A stretch of 22,514 nt of DNA from CAYQUC01 sp964514215 (GCA_964514215.1 CAZEPW010000057.1:1-22514), one strand, 5' to 3'; shown: positions 8,409-16,871, counted from the first letter of the stretch. Numbers and translations are program-made. Notes: generated by a model not told the origin, from the letters alone.

Positions 8409-8465
8409 TGTAGGGCAAATCTGTGTTATTTGTAAGATTTGCCTTACAATTTGTGTTGTAAGATT
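8409..8465. repeat. Nested inverted repeats, candidate operator
   Basis: Two overlapping dyads lie in the divergent gap. The first is a 14-bp stem with one G-U type mismatch, between 8409-8422 and 8435-8448, with a 12-nt loop. The second is a perfect dyad TTGTAAG (8430-8436), 6 nt, CTTACAA (8443-8449), followed by another TTGTAAG at 8456-8462. TTGTAAGATT thus occurs as a direct repeat with 26-bp spacing. The cluster lies just upstream of the promoter for the DUF1178 gene, the usual place for a regulator binding site. The cognate regulator is unknown. Confidence 0.5.
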
Positions 8466-8485
8466 ACCGCTTGTACTCAATAATT

Positions 8486-8494
8486 TGATATAAT
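8486..8494 (+). promoter_or_regulatory. Extended -10 promoter for the DUF1178 gene
   Basis: TGATATAAT is a perfect TGn-TATAAT extended -10 element, which can work without a strong -35; none is obvious at the right spacing. Transcription would start near 8501 and leave a 5' leader of about 108 nt before the ATG at 8609. The nested palindromes end 20 nt upstream. Confidence 0.5.
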
Positions 8495-8608
8495 ACAGTA
8501 AGTTACAACTATTTTTTGATGTCGAAATTAGAGTGAATTTCAAATGGCGGGATTCAGCAAAAAGCAGTAAAATAGCCATACATCCTTGTAACAACCAGTA
8601 GTAAAAAT

Positions 8609-9067
8609 ATGATTATATTTGATTTAGTATGTGAATTGGAACACCAATTTGAAGGTTGGTTCAAAAAAACCAGTGACTTTGACACCCAGCTAATGAATGG
8701 ACAATTAACGTGCCCTGTTTGTGGCATTAATGAAATTTTAAAGCTAAATGATAATAATACAGCTAATAACGTTATCGAAATTAAACCTTATAAATTATTA
8801 AAAGAAAAATTAAATAAGAGTGAGTTGCTCTTAAATAATACCGAAGTTGATCTGAATGCCTTAACGTCAGATTTTATTGAACGGTTAAATAATTTTGTTG
8901 AGCAACATTTTGATGATTTGGATGTAAATGTGTTGACTCAAGTAAATTCAATTGATAATAGTAATATAATTAGTAGTAAAGCTGAACAGGATGAGGTTAA
9001 AGTGATTGCTGATGACGGTGTACCATTTTTAACAACTAGGCCTAAGAAAAATAAAAAATTAAACTAA
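8609..9067 (+). CDS. DUF1178 family protein
   Basis: This 152-residue protein belongs to DUF1178, small proteobacterial proteins of unknown function. The N-terminus is diagnostic: MIIFDLVCELEHQFEGWF, then a CPVCG motif at 35-39. C8, C35 and C38 could bind a metal, probably zinc, together with H12; that is inference. The middle is hydrophilic and low in complexity. The C-terminal part (about 105-150) contains KVIADDGVPFLTTRP, resembling the conserved C-terminal segment of the family. There is no signal peptide, so it is likely cytoplasmic. The start is fixed by the conserved N-terminus although the Shine-Dalgarno is poor. It ends 8 nt from the converging hyfI-like gene. Confidence 0.88.
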   Translation: MIIFDLVCELEHQFEGWFKKTSDFDTQLMNGQLTCPVCGINEILKLNDNNTANNVIEIKPYKLLKEKLNKSELLLNNTEVDLNALTSDFIERLNNFVEQHFDDLDVNVLTQVNSIDNSNIISSKAEQDEVKVIADDGVPFLTTRPKKNKKLN

Positions 9068-9075
9068 GTTTTTAT

Positions 9076-9585
9076 TTATTCATGTTTACTTATCAGAGCG
9101 ATAACTCCGGTTAATAGAGCTTTAGGACTCGGGGGACAACCTGTAATCGCAAGATCAACGGGAATTATATTTGAAACAGCTCCTGCAGACGCATAACTAA
9201 TACCAAATTCTCCACCATTAGCACCACAATCGCCAACGGCTATTACCCATTTAGGTTCAGGTGTTGCGGCATAGGTTCTGCGTAATGCTTCTTCCATATG
9301 CCTTGCGACAGGGCCGGTGACAAGCAGTAAATCGGCATGACGTGGTGAAGCAACAAAATGAACACCATAACGTTCAATGTCGTAATAGGGGTTATTTAAA
9401 GCATTTATTTCTAACTCACAACCATTACATGAGCCAGAGTCAACTTGGCGAATAGATAAGCTACCACGAAATCGTTTATCAACAATTCGTTTTACATTAA
9501 CGCCCATTTTTTCTAAAGCATCATCTGTTACAACATCTTTTGTAACGACACCAACCTGAAATATTTTTTTTAGAATTTTTAACAT
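9076..9585 (-). CDS. hyfI: NuoB/HyfI-like Fe-S small subunit of a hydrogenase-related complex
   Basis: This is the last gene of the Hyf-like operon and encodes 169 residues homologous to NuoB and HyfI/HycG. It is a peripheral subunit that carries one [4Fe-4S] cluster of the N2 type next to the membrane arm. The four ligands are present: C53 and C56 (SGSCNGCELE), C120 (VGDCGANGG) and C150 (ITGCPPSP). ASPRHADLLLVTGPV and PEPKWVIAVGDC are family hallmarks. It begins 8 nt after the stop of the large-subunit gene, so the pair is expected to be co-translated. The gene symbol is by homology only: the large subunit lacks a NiFe site, so hydrogenase activity is not implied. Confidence 0.88.
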   Translation of the reverse strand: MLKILKKIFQVGVVTKDVVTDDALEKMGVNVKRIVDKRFRGSLSIRQVDSGSCNGCELEINALNNPYYDIERYGVHFVASPRHADLLLVTGPVARHMEEALRRTYAATPEPKWVIAVGDCGANGGEFGISYASAGAVSNIIPVDLAITGCPPSPKALLTGVIALISKHE

Positions 9586-9593
9586 GAGTAATC

Positions 9594-11186
9594 CTATAAA
9601 TCATGTCCAGAATATGAACCGTTAACTGATTTATTACAGACTGGAAAATCAGGAACAATATTACCGTGAATTAGTTGTTCTAATGCTGGCCAAGTATGCC
9701 ACGATGGATCTCGAGGAGCAAAGCGTGCTATTTTTCCATTTGCAGCAAATCGAACATAGGTAATTATTTCACCACGCCAGCCATCTATGGTTCCTATTGC
9801 CTCTGAATCTGGTTCAATATCATCACCATGCCATGGCGTAACAATACCGGTATCAGGTAGTTCATCGATCATATAACAAATTAAACGTATGGATTCATAA
9901 ATTTCTTCAGCTCTTACTTTCATCCGAGTTAATACATCACCTTGTTCGTAACAGGGAACTCGAACTGCAAATGAAGAATAAGGTGCATAACCATGATCTT
10001 TTCTAACATCATACGCCATACCACTTGCACGGCCAACATAACCAATCGATCCTAATTTTTTAGCGGTGTCTAATGATAGTATACCGGTGCCTAATAAACG
10101 ATCTTCGAGTGAGCTGTTGTTATAAAATATCTCCATTAACGGGATTAGTTCGTCAGCTACTTTTTGACAATGATTTTTTAACGCTTGGTTTGCATTACCT
10201 TCTATGTCAGTTTTAACACCACCGGGAATAATTTGATCCATCATAAACCGGTGACCAAAAATGTTGTCTGCTAACTGCAGATGATCTTCTTTTATGCGGT
10301 GTAATTGGTATAAGGCAAATGCAAAGCCAACATCATTACATATAGCACCAATATCACCAAGATGATTTGCAATTCGTTCCCACTCACACATAATTCCTCG
10401 AATAGAATTAGCGCGTGTCGGTGGTTGTGATTTTGCTGCACGTTCCATCGCCATGCACGCTGCCCATGTATGAGCAACAGTACTATCACCCGATACTCTA
10501 GCTGCTAACCGTGCAAGACCTTCGCAATCCCGTCCTTCTGCTATTTTTTCTATGCCTTTATGGACGTAACATAGGCGTTGTTCTAAATTAAGTACATGTT
10601 CTCCTACCGCTTGAAAACGAAAGTGCCCAGGTTCAATTACACCTGCATGCACTGGACCAACCGGTATTTCATAAACACCACTTCCTTGGGCTTGAAAAAA
10701 TACATAATTCTTGTCTGGAGGTGTTTGATCTTTAGGGTTTCCAGCAACGGGATATTCTTTTCGTAACGGGTATTGTTCTTCTCCCCAAGCTTGGTGTCTT
10801 GTCCAACGTCGAGTATCAGGGTGATCGGCAAATACCACACCAAACATATCCTGAGTCTTACGTTCAGGGCGATCAGCTGCTGGATAATAAATCGCATGCG
10901 ATGGTAAAATTGGAGTTTTTATGGTGACGAATGTTCGGGCAATTAAATAATCCCCCGAATATTCAAAGATTGCATTGATGCGAATATCGTCATCTAGATG
11001 TTCTGCCCACATACCCGCCCAGCGAAGATTTTGTTTGTGTGCAATTTGGGCGACTTGCCCCCAATCTTCGGGATCAACTTCGAATACATGGGCAGGGGCT
11101 AATTGAGTTGATGATTGAGCACGTAATAATATATGTTCACTTTCAAAGTGTTTCAATAATTCTTCTAACCATTTAAATTCATTCAT
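9594..11186 (-). CDS. hyfG: NuoC-NuoD fusion, HyfG/HycE-like large subunit without NiFe ligands
   Basis: This is the 530-residue large subunit of a hydrogenase-related complex. Residues about 25-150 form a NuoC-like domain (RPERKTQDMFGVVFADHPD, then QYPLRKEYP). Residues about 170-510 form the NuoD/hydrogenase large-subunit domain (VGPVHAGVIEPGHFRF, KGIEKIAEGR, WERIANHLGDIG). In true [NiFe] enzymes this domain holds two CxxC motifs. Here the first is RVSGDS (S232 and S235 where Cys is expected) and the second is DPSWHT (S495 and T498). The nickel site therefore cannot form in the usual way. This matches Ehr-type complexes, which lie between group 4 hydrogenases and complex I. The ATG overlaps the hyfF-like stop as ATGA. 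The reaction and substrate are unknown. Confidence 0.88.
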   Translation of the reverse strand: MNEFKWLEELLKHFESEHILLRAQSSTQLAPAHVFEVDPEDWGQVAQIAHKQNLRWAGMWAEHLDDDIRINAIFEYSGDYLIARTFVTIKTPILPSHAIYYPAADRPERKTQDMFGVVFADHPDTRRWTRHQAWGEEQYPLRKEYPVAGNPKDQTPPDKNYVFFQAQGSGVYEIPVGPVHAGVIEPGHFRFQAVGEHVLNLEQRLCYVHKGIEKIAEGRDCEGLARLAARVSGDSTVAHTWAACMAMERAAKSQPPTRANSIRGIMCEWERIANHLGDIGAICNDVGFAFALYQLHRIKEDHLQLADNIFGHRFMMDQIIPGGVKTDIEGNANQALKNHCQKVADELIPLMEIFYNNSSLEDRLLGTGILSLDTAKKLGSIGYVGRASGMAYDVRKDHGYAPYSSFAVRVPCYEQGDVLTRMKVRAEEIYESIRLICYMIDELPDTGIVTPWHGDDIEPDSEAIGTIDGWRGEIITYVRFAANGKIARFAPRDPSWHTWPALEQLIHGNIVPDFPVCNKSVNGSYSGHDL

Positions 11187-12676
11187 GGTAGTAGCCCTTG
11201 GCCAGAAATTAATATTGTTGCTTTATTAAACCAAGATGATAAAAACTCAGGAATTGATAACCCGAGCCATAAAACAATGCTTAAATGAATAATAACAGGC
11301 CACATATTCACTTTGACTGTTTGATGTTTTTCTGGAGCATCACCGTAAACCATGGGGTGTAAATGACGAAATAAACCGGCAAATGCAACTGTTAAACCAA
11401 GCAGTAAGGGCAAAGTAAGCCATGGGCGCGTTTCCATTGTTGCTGTTAGTAATAAAAATTCGCTGGTAAATACTCCAAAAGGCGGAAAGCCTGCAATGGC
11501 TGCCGTTCCAATTAATAGTCCCCAACCAACGGCTGGTTGAGTTTGAATTAAGCCTCGAATGTTTTCAATTTTTTGGGTGCCAGCAATTTGACAAGCGTGC
11601 CCTACGGTTACGAATATTGCTGATTTAGTTAATGAATGCACCGTCATGTGTAATAAAGCACCGAAAGTTGCAAGTGGACCACCTAAGCCAAAAGCAAAGG
11701 TCATTAATCCCATGTGTTCGATTGATGAATAACTGAATAAACGTTTAATATCACGTTGTCGGTGTAAAAATAATGCCGCAACAGTAAATGATACAATTCC
11801 AAATCCCATCATGAGATAACCTGCAAGATGAGGGTTATGACCTGCAGCACTGGCCTCTAAGGTACCATCGGTTAGCATTTTAATTCGAACTAATGCGTAG
11901 AGAGCAACATTCAGCAATAAACCGGATAACACTGCTGACATTGGTGTTGGTCCTTCTGAATGTGCGTCAGGTAACCATGTGTGCATTGGTACCAATCCTA
12001 TTTTAGTGCCGTAACCCACCAAGATAAAAACAAAGGCAATCACCATGACAACCGGCTCTAATTGTCCGGCATGGCTTTGTAGTTCACTCCATAATAAAGC
12101 GTGGTCTGGATTTGGAATTGCATTAGCAGCTGCAAAATATATTAATACCGTTCCAAATAATGCTTGAGCAATGCCGACCCCACAAATTATAAAATATTTC
12201 CAGGCAGCTTCAATTGCTTCAGGGGTTCGATATAAACTTACTAACATGACAGTTGCTAAAGTTGCGCCTTCTAATGCAACCCATAATATACCAAGATTAT
12301 TGGTCGATAATGCCAATAACATTGTAAAAATAAAACCTTGATAACTTGCATGGTAAAGTCGCATTCTGTTTTTCGATACTTTACCAAGTTGTTCTTCGTG
12401 CATCATATAAGGACGCGAAAAAATAGACGTTGTTAAACCAACTAAAGCAGTCAGTACAATTAGATAAACATTAAACTCATCTATATAAAACTGTCCTAGT
12501 TGTCCACCTATCGGTTTTCCGGTGTTTAATACTTCATATGCCATAAAAACACTGGCGATTAATGTTCCGGCGCTAGCAATAATATTAAACCAACTACAGA
12601 CACGATGACGTGCGATTATTGTTAATAATAAAGCGGATATAAGCGGAATCGAAAGAGCCGTATATAATGCGATCAT
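11183..12676 (-). CDS. hyfF: HyfF-like antiporter-type membrane subunit
   Basis: This 497-residue polytopic membrane protein is of the NuoL/M/N and Mrp antiporter type. It keeps the features of proton- or sodium-channelling subunits: a Glu in TM5 (WVALEGATLA, E137), a Lys in TM7 (GYGTKIGLVPMHTWLPDAH, K225), and LFSYSSIEHMGL plus SLTKSAIFVTVGH further on. The TM8 position that is often Lys reads LLLNVALY, as I would expect for an HyfF-type rather than an HyfB-type member. It would translocate ions, driven by whatever redox or binding reaction the peripheral NuoB/NuoCD-like part performs. It is coupled at both ends by ATGA overlaps, with the hyfE-like and hyfG-like genes. Confidence 0.88.
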   Translation of the reverse strand: MIALYTALSIPLISALLLTIIARHRVCSWFNIIASAGTLIASVFMAYEVLNTGKPIGGQLGQFYIDEFNVYLIVLTALVGLTTSIFSRPYMMHEEQLGKVSKNRMRLYHASYQGFIFTMLLALSTNNLGILWVALEGATLATVMLVSLYRTPEAIEAAWKYFIICGVGIAQALFGTVLIYFAAANAIPNPDHALLWSELQSHAGQLEPVVMVIAFVFILVGYGTKIGLVPMHTWLPDAHSEGPTPMSAVLSGLLLNVALYALVRIKMLTDGTLEASAAGHNPHLAGYLMMGFGIVSFTVAALFLHRQRDIKRLFSYSSIEHMGLMTFAFGLGGPLATFGALLHMTVHSLTKSAIFVTVGHACQIAGTQKIENIRGLIQTQPAVGWGLLIGTAAIAGFPPFGVFTSEFLLLTATMETRPWLTLPLLLGLTVAFAGLFRHLHPMVYGDAPEKHQTVKVNMWPVIIHLSIVLWLGLSIPEFLSSWFNKATILISGQGLLP

Positions 12677-13350
12677 TCGTCTTCATGCTCCGATAGCCGA
12701 CTAAGTTGATTAACGTCCAAGGAGTCAATACTTTCTCGAATATGAAAGAAAAACACACCGAAAATAATAGCCGCAACTAAAACATCAAATGCAATACCCA
12801 GCTCGACTACCATGGGCATGCCATGTGTCGCAGCAACTGCCGCAAAAAACAATCCGTTTTCTAAAGACATAAAGCCAATAACTTGTGAAACGGCTTTATT
12901 TCGAGTGACTAACATCAACATTCCCAATAATACAACAGCCATGCTAATTGCTATTGTATTTCGAGTAATTCCATCCGCTAATTGAGTAATGGGCAGTGTA
13001 ACGTAGTAACAAAATATAACTAATGCAGCACCGGTCATTAATACAAATGCGGGTTTGTCGACATGGTGCGGCTCTCGATCAATTTTAAGTTGGTGCACCA
13101 ATCGATGCAGTAACCAAGGAATAAACAGTGCTTTTAATGCAAAGGTCAATACAGCAGAAATATATAAATGATGTTGACTGGTAGCAAAGGCAACTAAGGC
13201 TGTTGTTATCGCAACGAATGTACCTTGTGCGGCAAAGGCGTTGACCATCGATAGCACACGTGTTTGAGCTAATAGTATGAAAGAAGTAAAGAGAACTAAC
13301 GAAGCTAGAAATAAGATTGCTTGTTGTTCTATTGGTAAATTTATTAACAT
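12673..13350 (-). CDS. hyfE: HyfE-like membrane subunit (contains NuoK-like part)
   Basis: This 225-residue membrane protein has about six to seven predicted hydrophobic segments. The second half carries a NuoK-like pattern: GFMSLENGLFFAAVA with a membrane Glu, then GMPMVVELGIAFDVLVAAII with a second Glu and an Asp. In complex I, NuoK uses equivalent membrane acids for proton transfer. HyfE proteins combine such a part with additional N-terminal helices, which fits the length. The C-terminus is an acidic cytoplasmic tail. It starts 1 nt after the stop of the hyfC-like gene, and its own stop overlaps the hyfF-like start. Confidence 0.85.
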   Translation of the reverse strand: MLINLPIEQQAILFLASLVLFTSFILLAQTRVLSMVNAFAAQGTFVAITTALVAFATSQHHLYISAVLTFALKALFIPWLLHRLVHQLKIDREPHHVDKPAFVLMTGAALVIFCYYVTLPITQLADGITRNTIAISMAVVLLGMLMLVTRNKAVSQVIGFMSLENGLFFAAVAATHGMPMVVELGIAFDVLVAAIIFGVFFFHIRESIDSLDVNQLSRLSEHEDE

Positions 13351-13351
13351 A

Positions 13352-14308
13352 TCAATAATTCTCCAATATGATATGACTCAGTAAACCAACTAGCGCTAAT
13401 GTGACTGCTAAGATTAAAAACCCAGGGACTCGAAAGACTCGCATTTTAGCTAACACAGTTTCACTTATAGCAAGTGTAATGCCGAGAATTATTAACTTTC
13501 CGGTAATCGCCAATATGGCAATAACGATAGAGGTAGCGGTTAAATCTGTCGCAATCCCCCAAGGGAAAAAAATATTTGCGATTAATACGCCATAGATCAT
13601 TTGTTTAATCATTCCAGCCCATTCAATAAGGGCTAAATGGCGACCGGTGTATTCTAATATCATCGCCTCATGAACCATGGTTAGTTCAAGATGGGTGGCA
13701 GGATTATCAACAGGAATTCGACCTGTTTCAGCAACGGCAACAAGTAATAAGCTTAAAAATGCAAATAACAAAGACGGCCGTAAGGTTATATTGGATTCTA
13801 ATAATTGTAAAATCACTGTTGATAAATTAGTACTCGAGGCAACCATCGCTAAGGTAAATACCGCAAGTAACATTGCAGGTTCAGCCAATGACGATATCAT
13901 CATTTCTCTTGAAGAACCCATGCCGCCAAATGCTGTACCAACATCAAGCCCAGCTAAGGTAAGAAAAAAGCGTGCTAAAGCAAAAAAACCGATTAATACT
14001 ATTACGTCAGCTACTGCATATAAGGGCAGGTTGATGCTAATCAGCGGAATGACAGCAGCGGCTAAGACGGTTGTAGCAATGACAATATACGGTGTAAAAC
14101 GAAAGACCGGTGAAGCAGTGTGCGATAAAATAATTTGTTTACCGAATAAACGCCATAAATTTAAATAAGGTTGCCATATTGTAGGTGGTCTTCGATTTTG
14201 AAGACGACACTTTATACGTTTAATCCAACTGGCAAATAATGGTGCTGCGATGATAAAAATAACCGTTTGTGCAAACGCGAAAACCCACTCCATTACGTTA
14301 TCATCCAT
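13352..14308 (-). CDS. hyfC: HyfC/HycD-like membrane subunit (NuoH family)
   Basis: This 318-residue protein belongs to the NuoH/HycD family, which links the peripheral redox arm to the antiporter subunits. Diagnostic segments are PPTIWQPYLNLWRLFGK near residue 40-56, GRIPVDNPATHLELTMVHEAMILEY in the middle (acidic residues of the E-channel), and EWAGMIKQMIYGVLIANIFFPWG. About eight hydrophobic segments are present. The ATG at 14308 overlaps hyfB by 16 nt. A second ATG at 14293, overlapping the hyfB TAA as TAATG, would remove only five residues and is an equally reasonable start. It also contains the family motif AFGGMGSSREMM. Confidence 0.9.
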   Translation of the reverse strand: MDDNVMEWVFAFAQTVIFIIAAPLFASWIKRIKCRLQNRRPPTIWQPYLNLWRLFGKQIILSHTASPVFRFTPYIVIATTVLAAAVIPLISINLPLYAVADVIVLIGFFALARFFLTLAGLDVGTAFGGMGSSREMMISSLAEPAMLLAVFTLAMVASSTNLSTVILQLLESNITLRPSLLFAFLSLLLVAVAETGRIPVDNPATHLELTMVHEAMILEYTGRHLALIEWAGMIKQMIYGVLIANIFFPWGIATDLTATSIVIAILAITGKLIILGITLAISETVLAKMRVFRVPGFLILAVTLALVGLLSHIILENY

Positions 14309-16320
14309 AATAATAATATCAACGTTAAAAATGAATAGGCTAAATAATGCCGTAAGTGCCCGGTTTGAATTCGAGTTATTCGTTTTGCAGCATGGTGAAC
14401 TATTTTAGCTATTGGTAAATACAACCAATTCCAAGTAATATCTTCAACGTGCATCTTGTGCCGAACGGATGCAGGCTCGAGATCCATGTGGGGTTTTGGT
14501 TCCCGCTCAACCGATTCTGTTAGACGCCATACAGGTTTGAATATTCTCCTAAATGGTTCTGAAAATGCTGAGCCGGTATATTGCATTCGAGACGTTCCTC
14601 CACCAAAACCACAATCCCATGTATCTTTTCTTGCCATTGGGTATTTTTCTTTAGGCAGTAAATATTTATGTGCTGTTGCCCATAGAAATAACGCAAGCAT
14701 TATGCCGATAGCAACTAATGGCGCACTGTATGTCGATTTTTCAGTTGATATCGGTGTCAGCCATAACCAACTTTGTTCAGTGGCTGTTGTTAAGCTTTGA
14801 TTCATTAGTGACATCGGGATTGTGTTTAACATGTCAATGACGTAACTTGGAAAAATACCTAATAGAACACAAAAAACAGCAAGTAAACCTTGCGCATAGT
14901 TCATGCCGATACTCGCTTCATGTGCAGTTCTAGCCCGTTTTGAACGTGCTTTACCCAAAAAAGAAATACCATAAAGGCGAACAAAACATGCAGCGCCTAA
15001 TGCTCCCGTTAGTGCTAAAACTGCTGCACTGATAGGAATTATTGCACGTAACACGCCGCTTTCTAAAGTCACTGCTTGTAGCGCAGTTTGAAAGGTTAAC
15101 CATTCAGAAACAAAACCGTTGAAGGGAGGTAAAGATGCAATACTGATACAGGCAATTAGAAAATACAATGCAGTCCAAGGCATTCTATTAATTAATCCGC
15201 CAAGTCGTTCCATGTCTTTTTCGTGAGTCCGTTGAATAATAGAGCCTGCACCTAAAAATAATAAGCTCTTAAAAACAGAATGATTTAATGAGTGGTATAA
15301 CGAAGCAATTAATCCGAGAACACCTAGGGTAGGGTGTTGGGTTCCGAAAAAGATCATCGATAATCCTAAGCCGATAAAAATAATGCCAACATTTTCGATT
15401 GAGCTATAGGCAAGCAATTTTTTTATATCAGTTTGTACTAACGCATATAACACACCAAAAATAGCGGTAATACTGGCCATAATTAAAACCGCAACTCCCC
15501 AACCCCAATGTACATCGCCAATGAGGTCAAAAGTCATCCGTATGAAACCATAAATAGCGACTTTTAACATGACACCTGACATTAATGCTGAAATATGTGA
15601 TGGTGCAACTGGGTGGGCTTCAGGTAACCAAGTATGAATTGGAACAAGTCCTGCTTTCATACCAAAGCCAAGTAAACCAAGCACAAATGCAATTGAAGAC
15701 CATGTTAATTCCAGTGGTGCTGCTCGCATGGCGTCAAACGTTAAACCACCACCAAATCCGGCAAGCACACCAAAACTTAATAGTATTAGAATTCCACCAA
15801 CATGAGCCATTAGTAAATATAAGAACGCAGCACGACGATTAGAGGCATTTTGATGCTGATAGGCAACTAAAAAGTAACTCGATAATGACATCAATTCCCA
15901 AGATACCATAAATGAAAAAGCATCATTAGCGATGACAACCAATAACATCCCAGTGATAAATAAACCCGTGAAAAAACCTAAAACAGCAAGTGGCTGTTTT
16001 CCATGAACAAACTCACGCATATAACCAGGGCCAAATAAACTAATCGCCACTGTAACCAGACCTATAATTGACAAAAACAGGCCACTAAGAGGGTCTAATT
16101 TTATTTGCCAAGGTAACCAGGGAAGACCTAAAGGTAATTCATATACTTGAGGGACAGTTGTTATCAGCACCGATATCCCTTCGTATAGAGCAAATGCTCC
16201 ACTTAATCCTAATAATGGGAAAACGATCCAAGTCATAATACTTGGATATCGATCTGAAATGAGAGATATCACCGCAGAGGCTATGGGTAATAATATACTT
16301 AGGTACAAAAACGAAGGCAT
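14293..16320 (-). CDS. hyfB: HyfB-like antiporter-type membrane subunit
   Basis: This is the first gene of the operon: a 675-residue NuoL/HyfB-like ion-translocating subunit. Conserved channel residues are visible: E142 in WELMSLSSYF, K222 in GFGMKAGLVPIHTWLPEAH and K253 in LMSGVMLKVAIYGF, as well as LAYSSIENVGII and SLPPFNGFVSEW. Beyond the 14-helix core it has the HyfB-type C-terminal extension with DTWDCGFGGGTSRMQYTGSAFSEPFRRIF and a final hydrophobic helix. The upstream - strand leader is AT-rich with only a purine-rich AGAAGAAG as a possible ribosome site. It likely forms the distal part of the membrane arm with the hyfF-like protein. A counterpart of HyfD is absent. Confidence 0.9.
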   Translation of the reverse strand: MPSFLYLSILLPIASAVISLISDRYPSIMTWIVFPLLGLSGAFALYEGISVLITTVPQVYELPLGLPWLPWQIKLDPLSGLFLSIIGLVTVAISLFGPGYMREFVHGKQPLAVLGFFTGLFITGMLLVVIANDAFSFMVSWELMSLSSYFLVAYQHQNASNRRAAFLYLLMAHVGGILILLSFGVLAGFGGGLTFDAMRAAPLELTWSSIAFVLGLLGFGMKAGLVPIHTWLPEAHPVAPSHISALMSGVMLKVAIYGFIRMTFDLIGDVHWGWGVAVLIMASITAIFGVLYALVQTDIKKLLAYSSIENVGIIFIGLGLSMIFFGTQHPTLGVLGLIASLYHSLNHSVFKSLLFLGAGSIIQRTHEKDMERLGGLINRMPWTALYFLIACISIASLPPFNGFVSEWLTFQTALQAVTLESGVLRAIIPISAAVLALTGALGAACFVRLYGISFLGKARSKRARTAHEASIGMNYAQGLLAVFCVLLGIFPSYVIDMLNTIPMSLMNQSLTTATEQSWLWLTPISTEKSTYSAPLVAIGIMLALFLWATAHKYLLPKEKYPMARKDTWDCGFGGGTSRMQYTGSAFSEPFRRIFKPVWRLTESVEREPKPHMDLEPASVRHKMHVEDITWNWLYLPIAKIVHHAAKRITRIQTGHLRHYLAYSFLTLILLLWMIT

Positions 16321-16552
16321 GAATTATTCTTCTTCTGAGTAAGGCTTAAAATATAACATTGCAGTTTCGTGCTTGCTACTAACTAACCACCTTAAATTCA
16401 GCAGATTCTAGTATAATTAAGCTATTATTATTATGTGATAACTTTATCAGAATTAATATTAAAGGTTAAGAACTAAATTATTGTTATAAAAGCATTTAAT
16501 TGCAGTCTAATTAAAAGTAATAGAGTGGTATTATTGATCTAGGGTGTTTTGA
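16321..16552. other. Divergent intergenic region, possible back-to-back promoters
   Basis: This AT-rich gap separates the hyf-like operon (leftward) from the small membrane protein gene (rightward). A TATAAT on the + strand (16412-16417) overlaps a TATACT on the - strand (16415-16410), suggesting divergent -10 boxes, but neither has a convincing -35. A weak AGGGTG at 16541-16546 is placed to act as ribosome site for the ATG at 16553. I see no RNA gene or strong hairpin. Confidence 0.3.
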
Positions 16553-16750
16553 ATGAGTGAAGTTATTATAAGTGTTATTTTAGGTATTATTGGTACGGGG
16601 TATTTTGTTTATGGCAAAAGACAAAAACACGTACCATCATTTCTGGCGGCCGTTGGATTATTCACGGTTCCTTATTTTATTAGCAATGTGTACATTTTAA
16701 TTTTCACAGGATTATTGTTAGTTGCAATGCCATTTTTTGTTGATATATAA
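16553..16750 (+). CDS. Small inner-membrane protein
   Basis: This 65-residue protein is almost entirely hydrophobic, with a helix at about 4-20, a short basic loop (YGKRQKHV, 20-27) and two further hydrophobic stretches to the end (about 29-46 and 47-63). It resembles small proteobacterial membrane proteins that databases label, without experimental support, as amino acid transport protein: GYFVYGKRQ, then VPYFISNVYIL and LVAMPFF match that pattern from memory. It ends in VDI directly after the last helix. A weak AGGGTG precedes the ATG by 6 nt. No operon partner; the next gene starts 188 nt later. Confidence 0.75.
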   Translation: MSEVIISVILGIIGTGYFVYGKRQKHVPSFLAAVGLFTVPYFISNVYILIFTGLLLVAMPFFVDI

Positions 16751-16871
16751 ATTATTTTTAACTATTTAAATCATTATTTAACATAAAAAATCAAGCTCAT
16801 TGAAATTCATAAATACATTCGTTACCCTTTAATCTAGTTAAAATACTGTTAATTAAACTTAGAGTTAGATT

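Noticed and set aside
8397..8594. A 65-residue leftward frame
   Set aside because: It covers the palindromes and promoter region, has no ribosome site and no recognisable features, and is probably chance.
9049..9077. AT-only 9-bp hairpin between the converging DUF1178 and hyfI-like genes as bidirectional terminator
   Set aside because: The stem is made only of A-T pairs with an 11-nt loop, in a low-complexity stretch; it is too weak to claim.
13677..14168. A 163-residue rightward frame antisense to the hyfC-like gene
   Set aside because: It is the shadow of a strongly conserved membrane protein; its composition (Lys, Ala, Thr-rich, no domains) reflects the opposite strand.
9076..16320. Annotation as hydrogenase-4 or formate hydrogenlyase
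   Set aside because: The large subunit lacks all four NiFe cysteines, and HyfA, HyfD, HyfH, HyfJ and maturation genes are not present in the window.
9076..16320. Annotation as respiratory complex I (nuo operon)
   Set aside because: Gene order, NuoC-NuoD fusion, HyfB/HyfE/HyfF-type subunits and absence of NuoA, E, F, G and I do not fit complex I.
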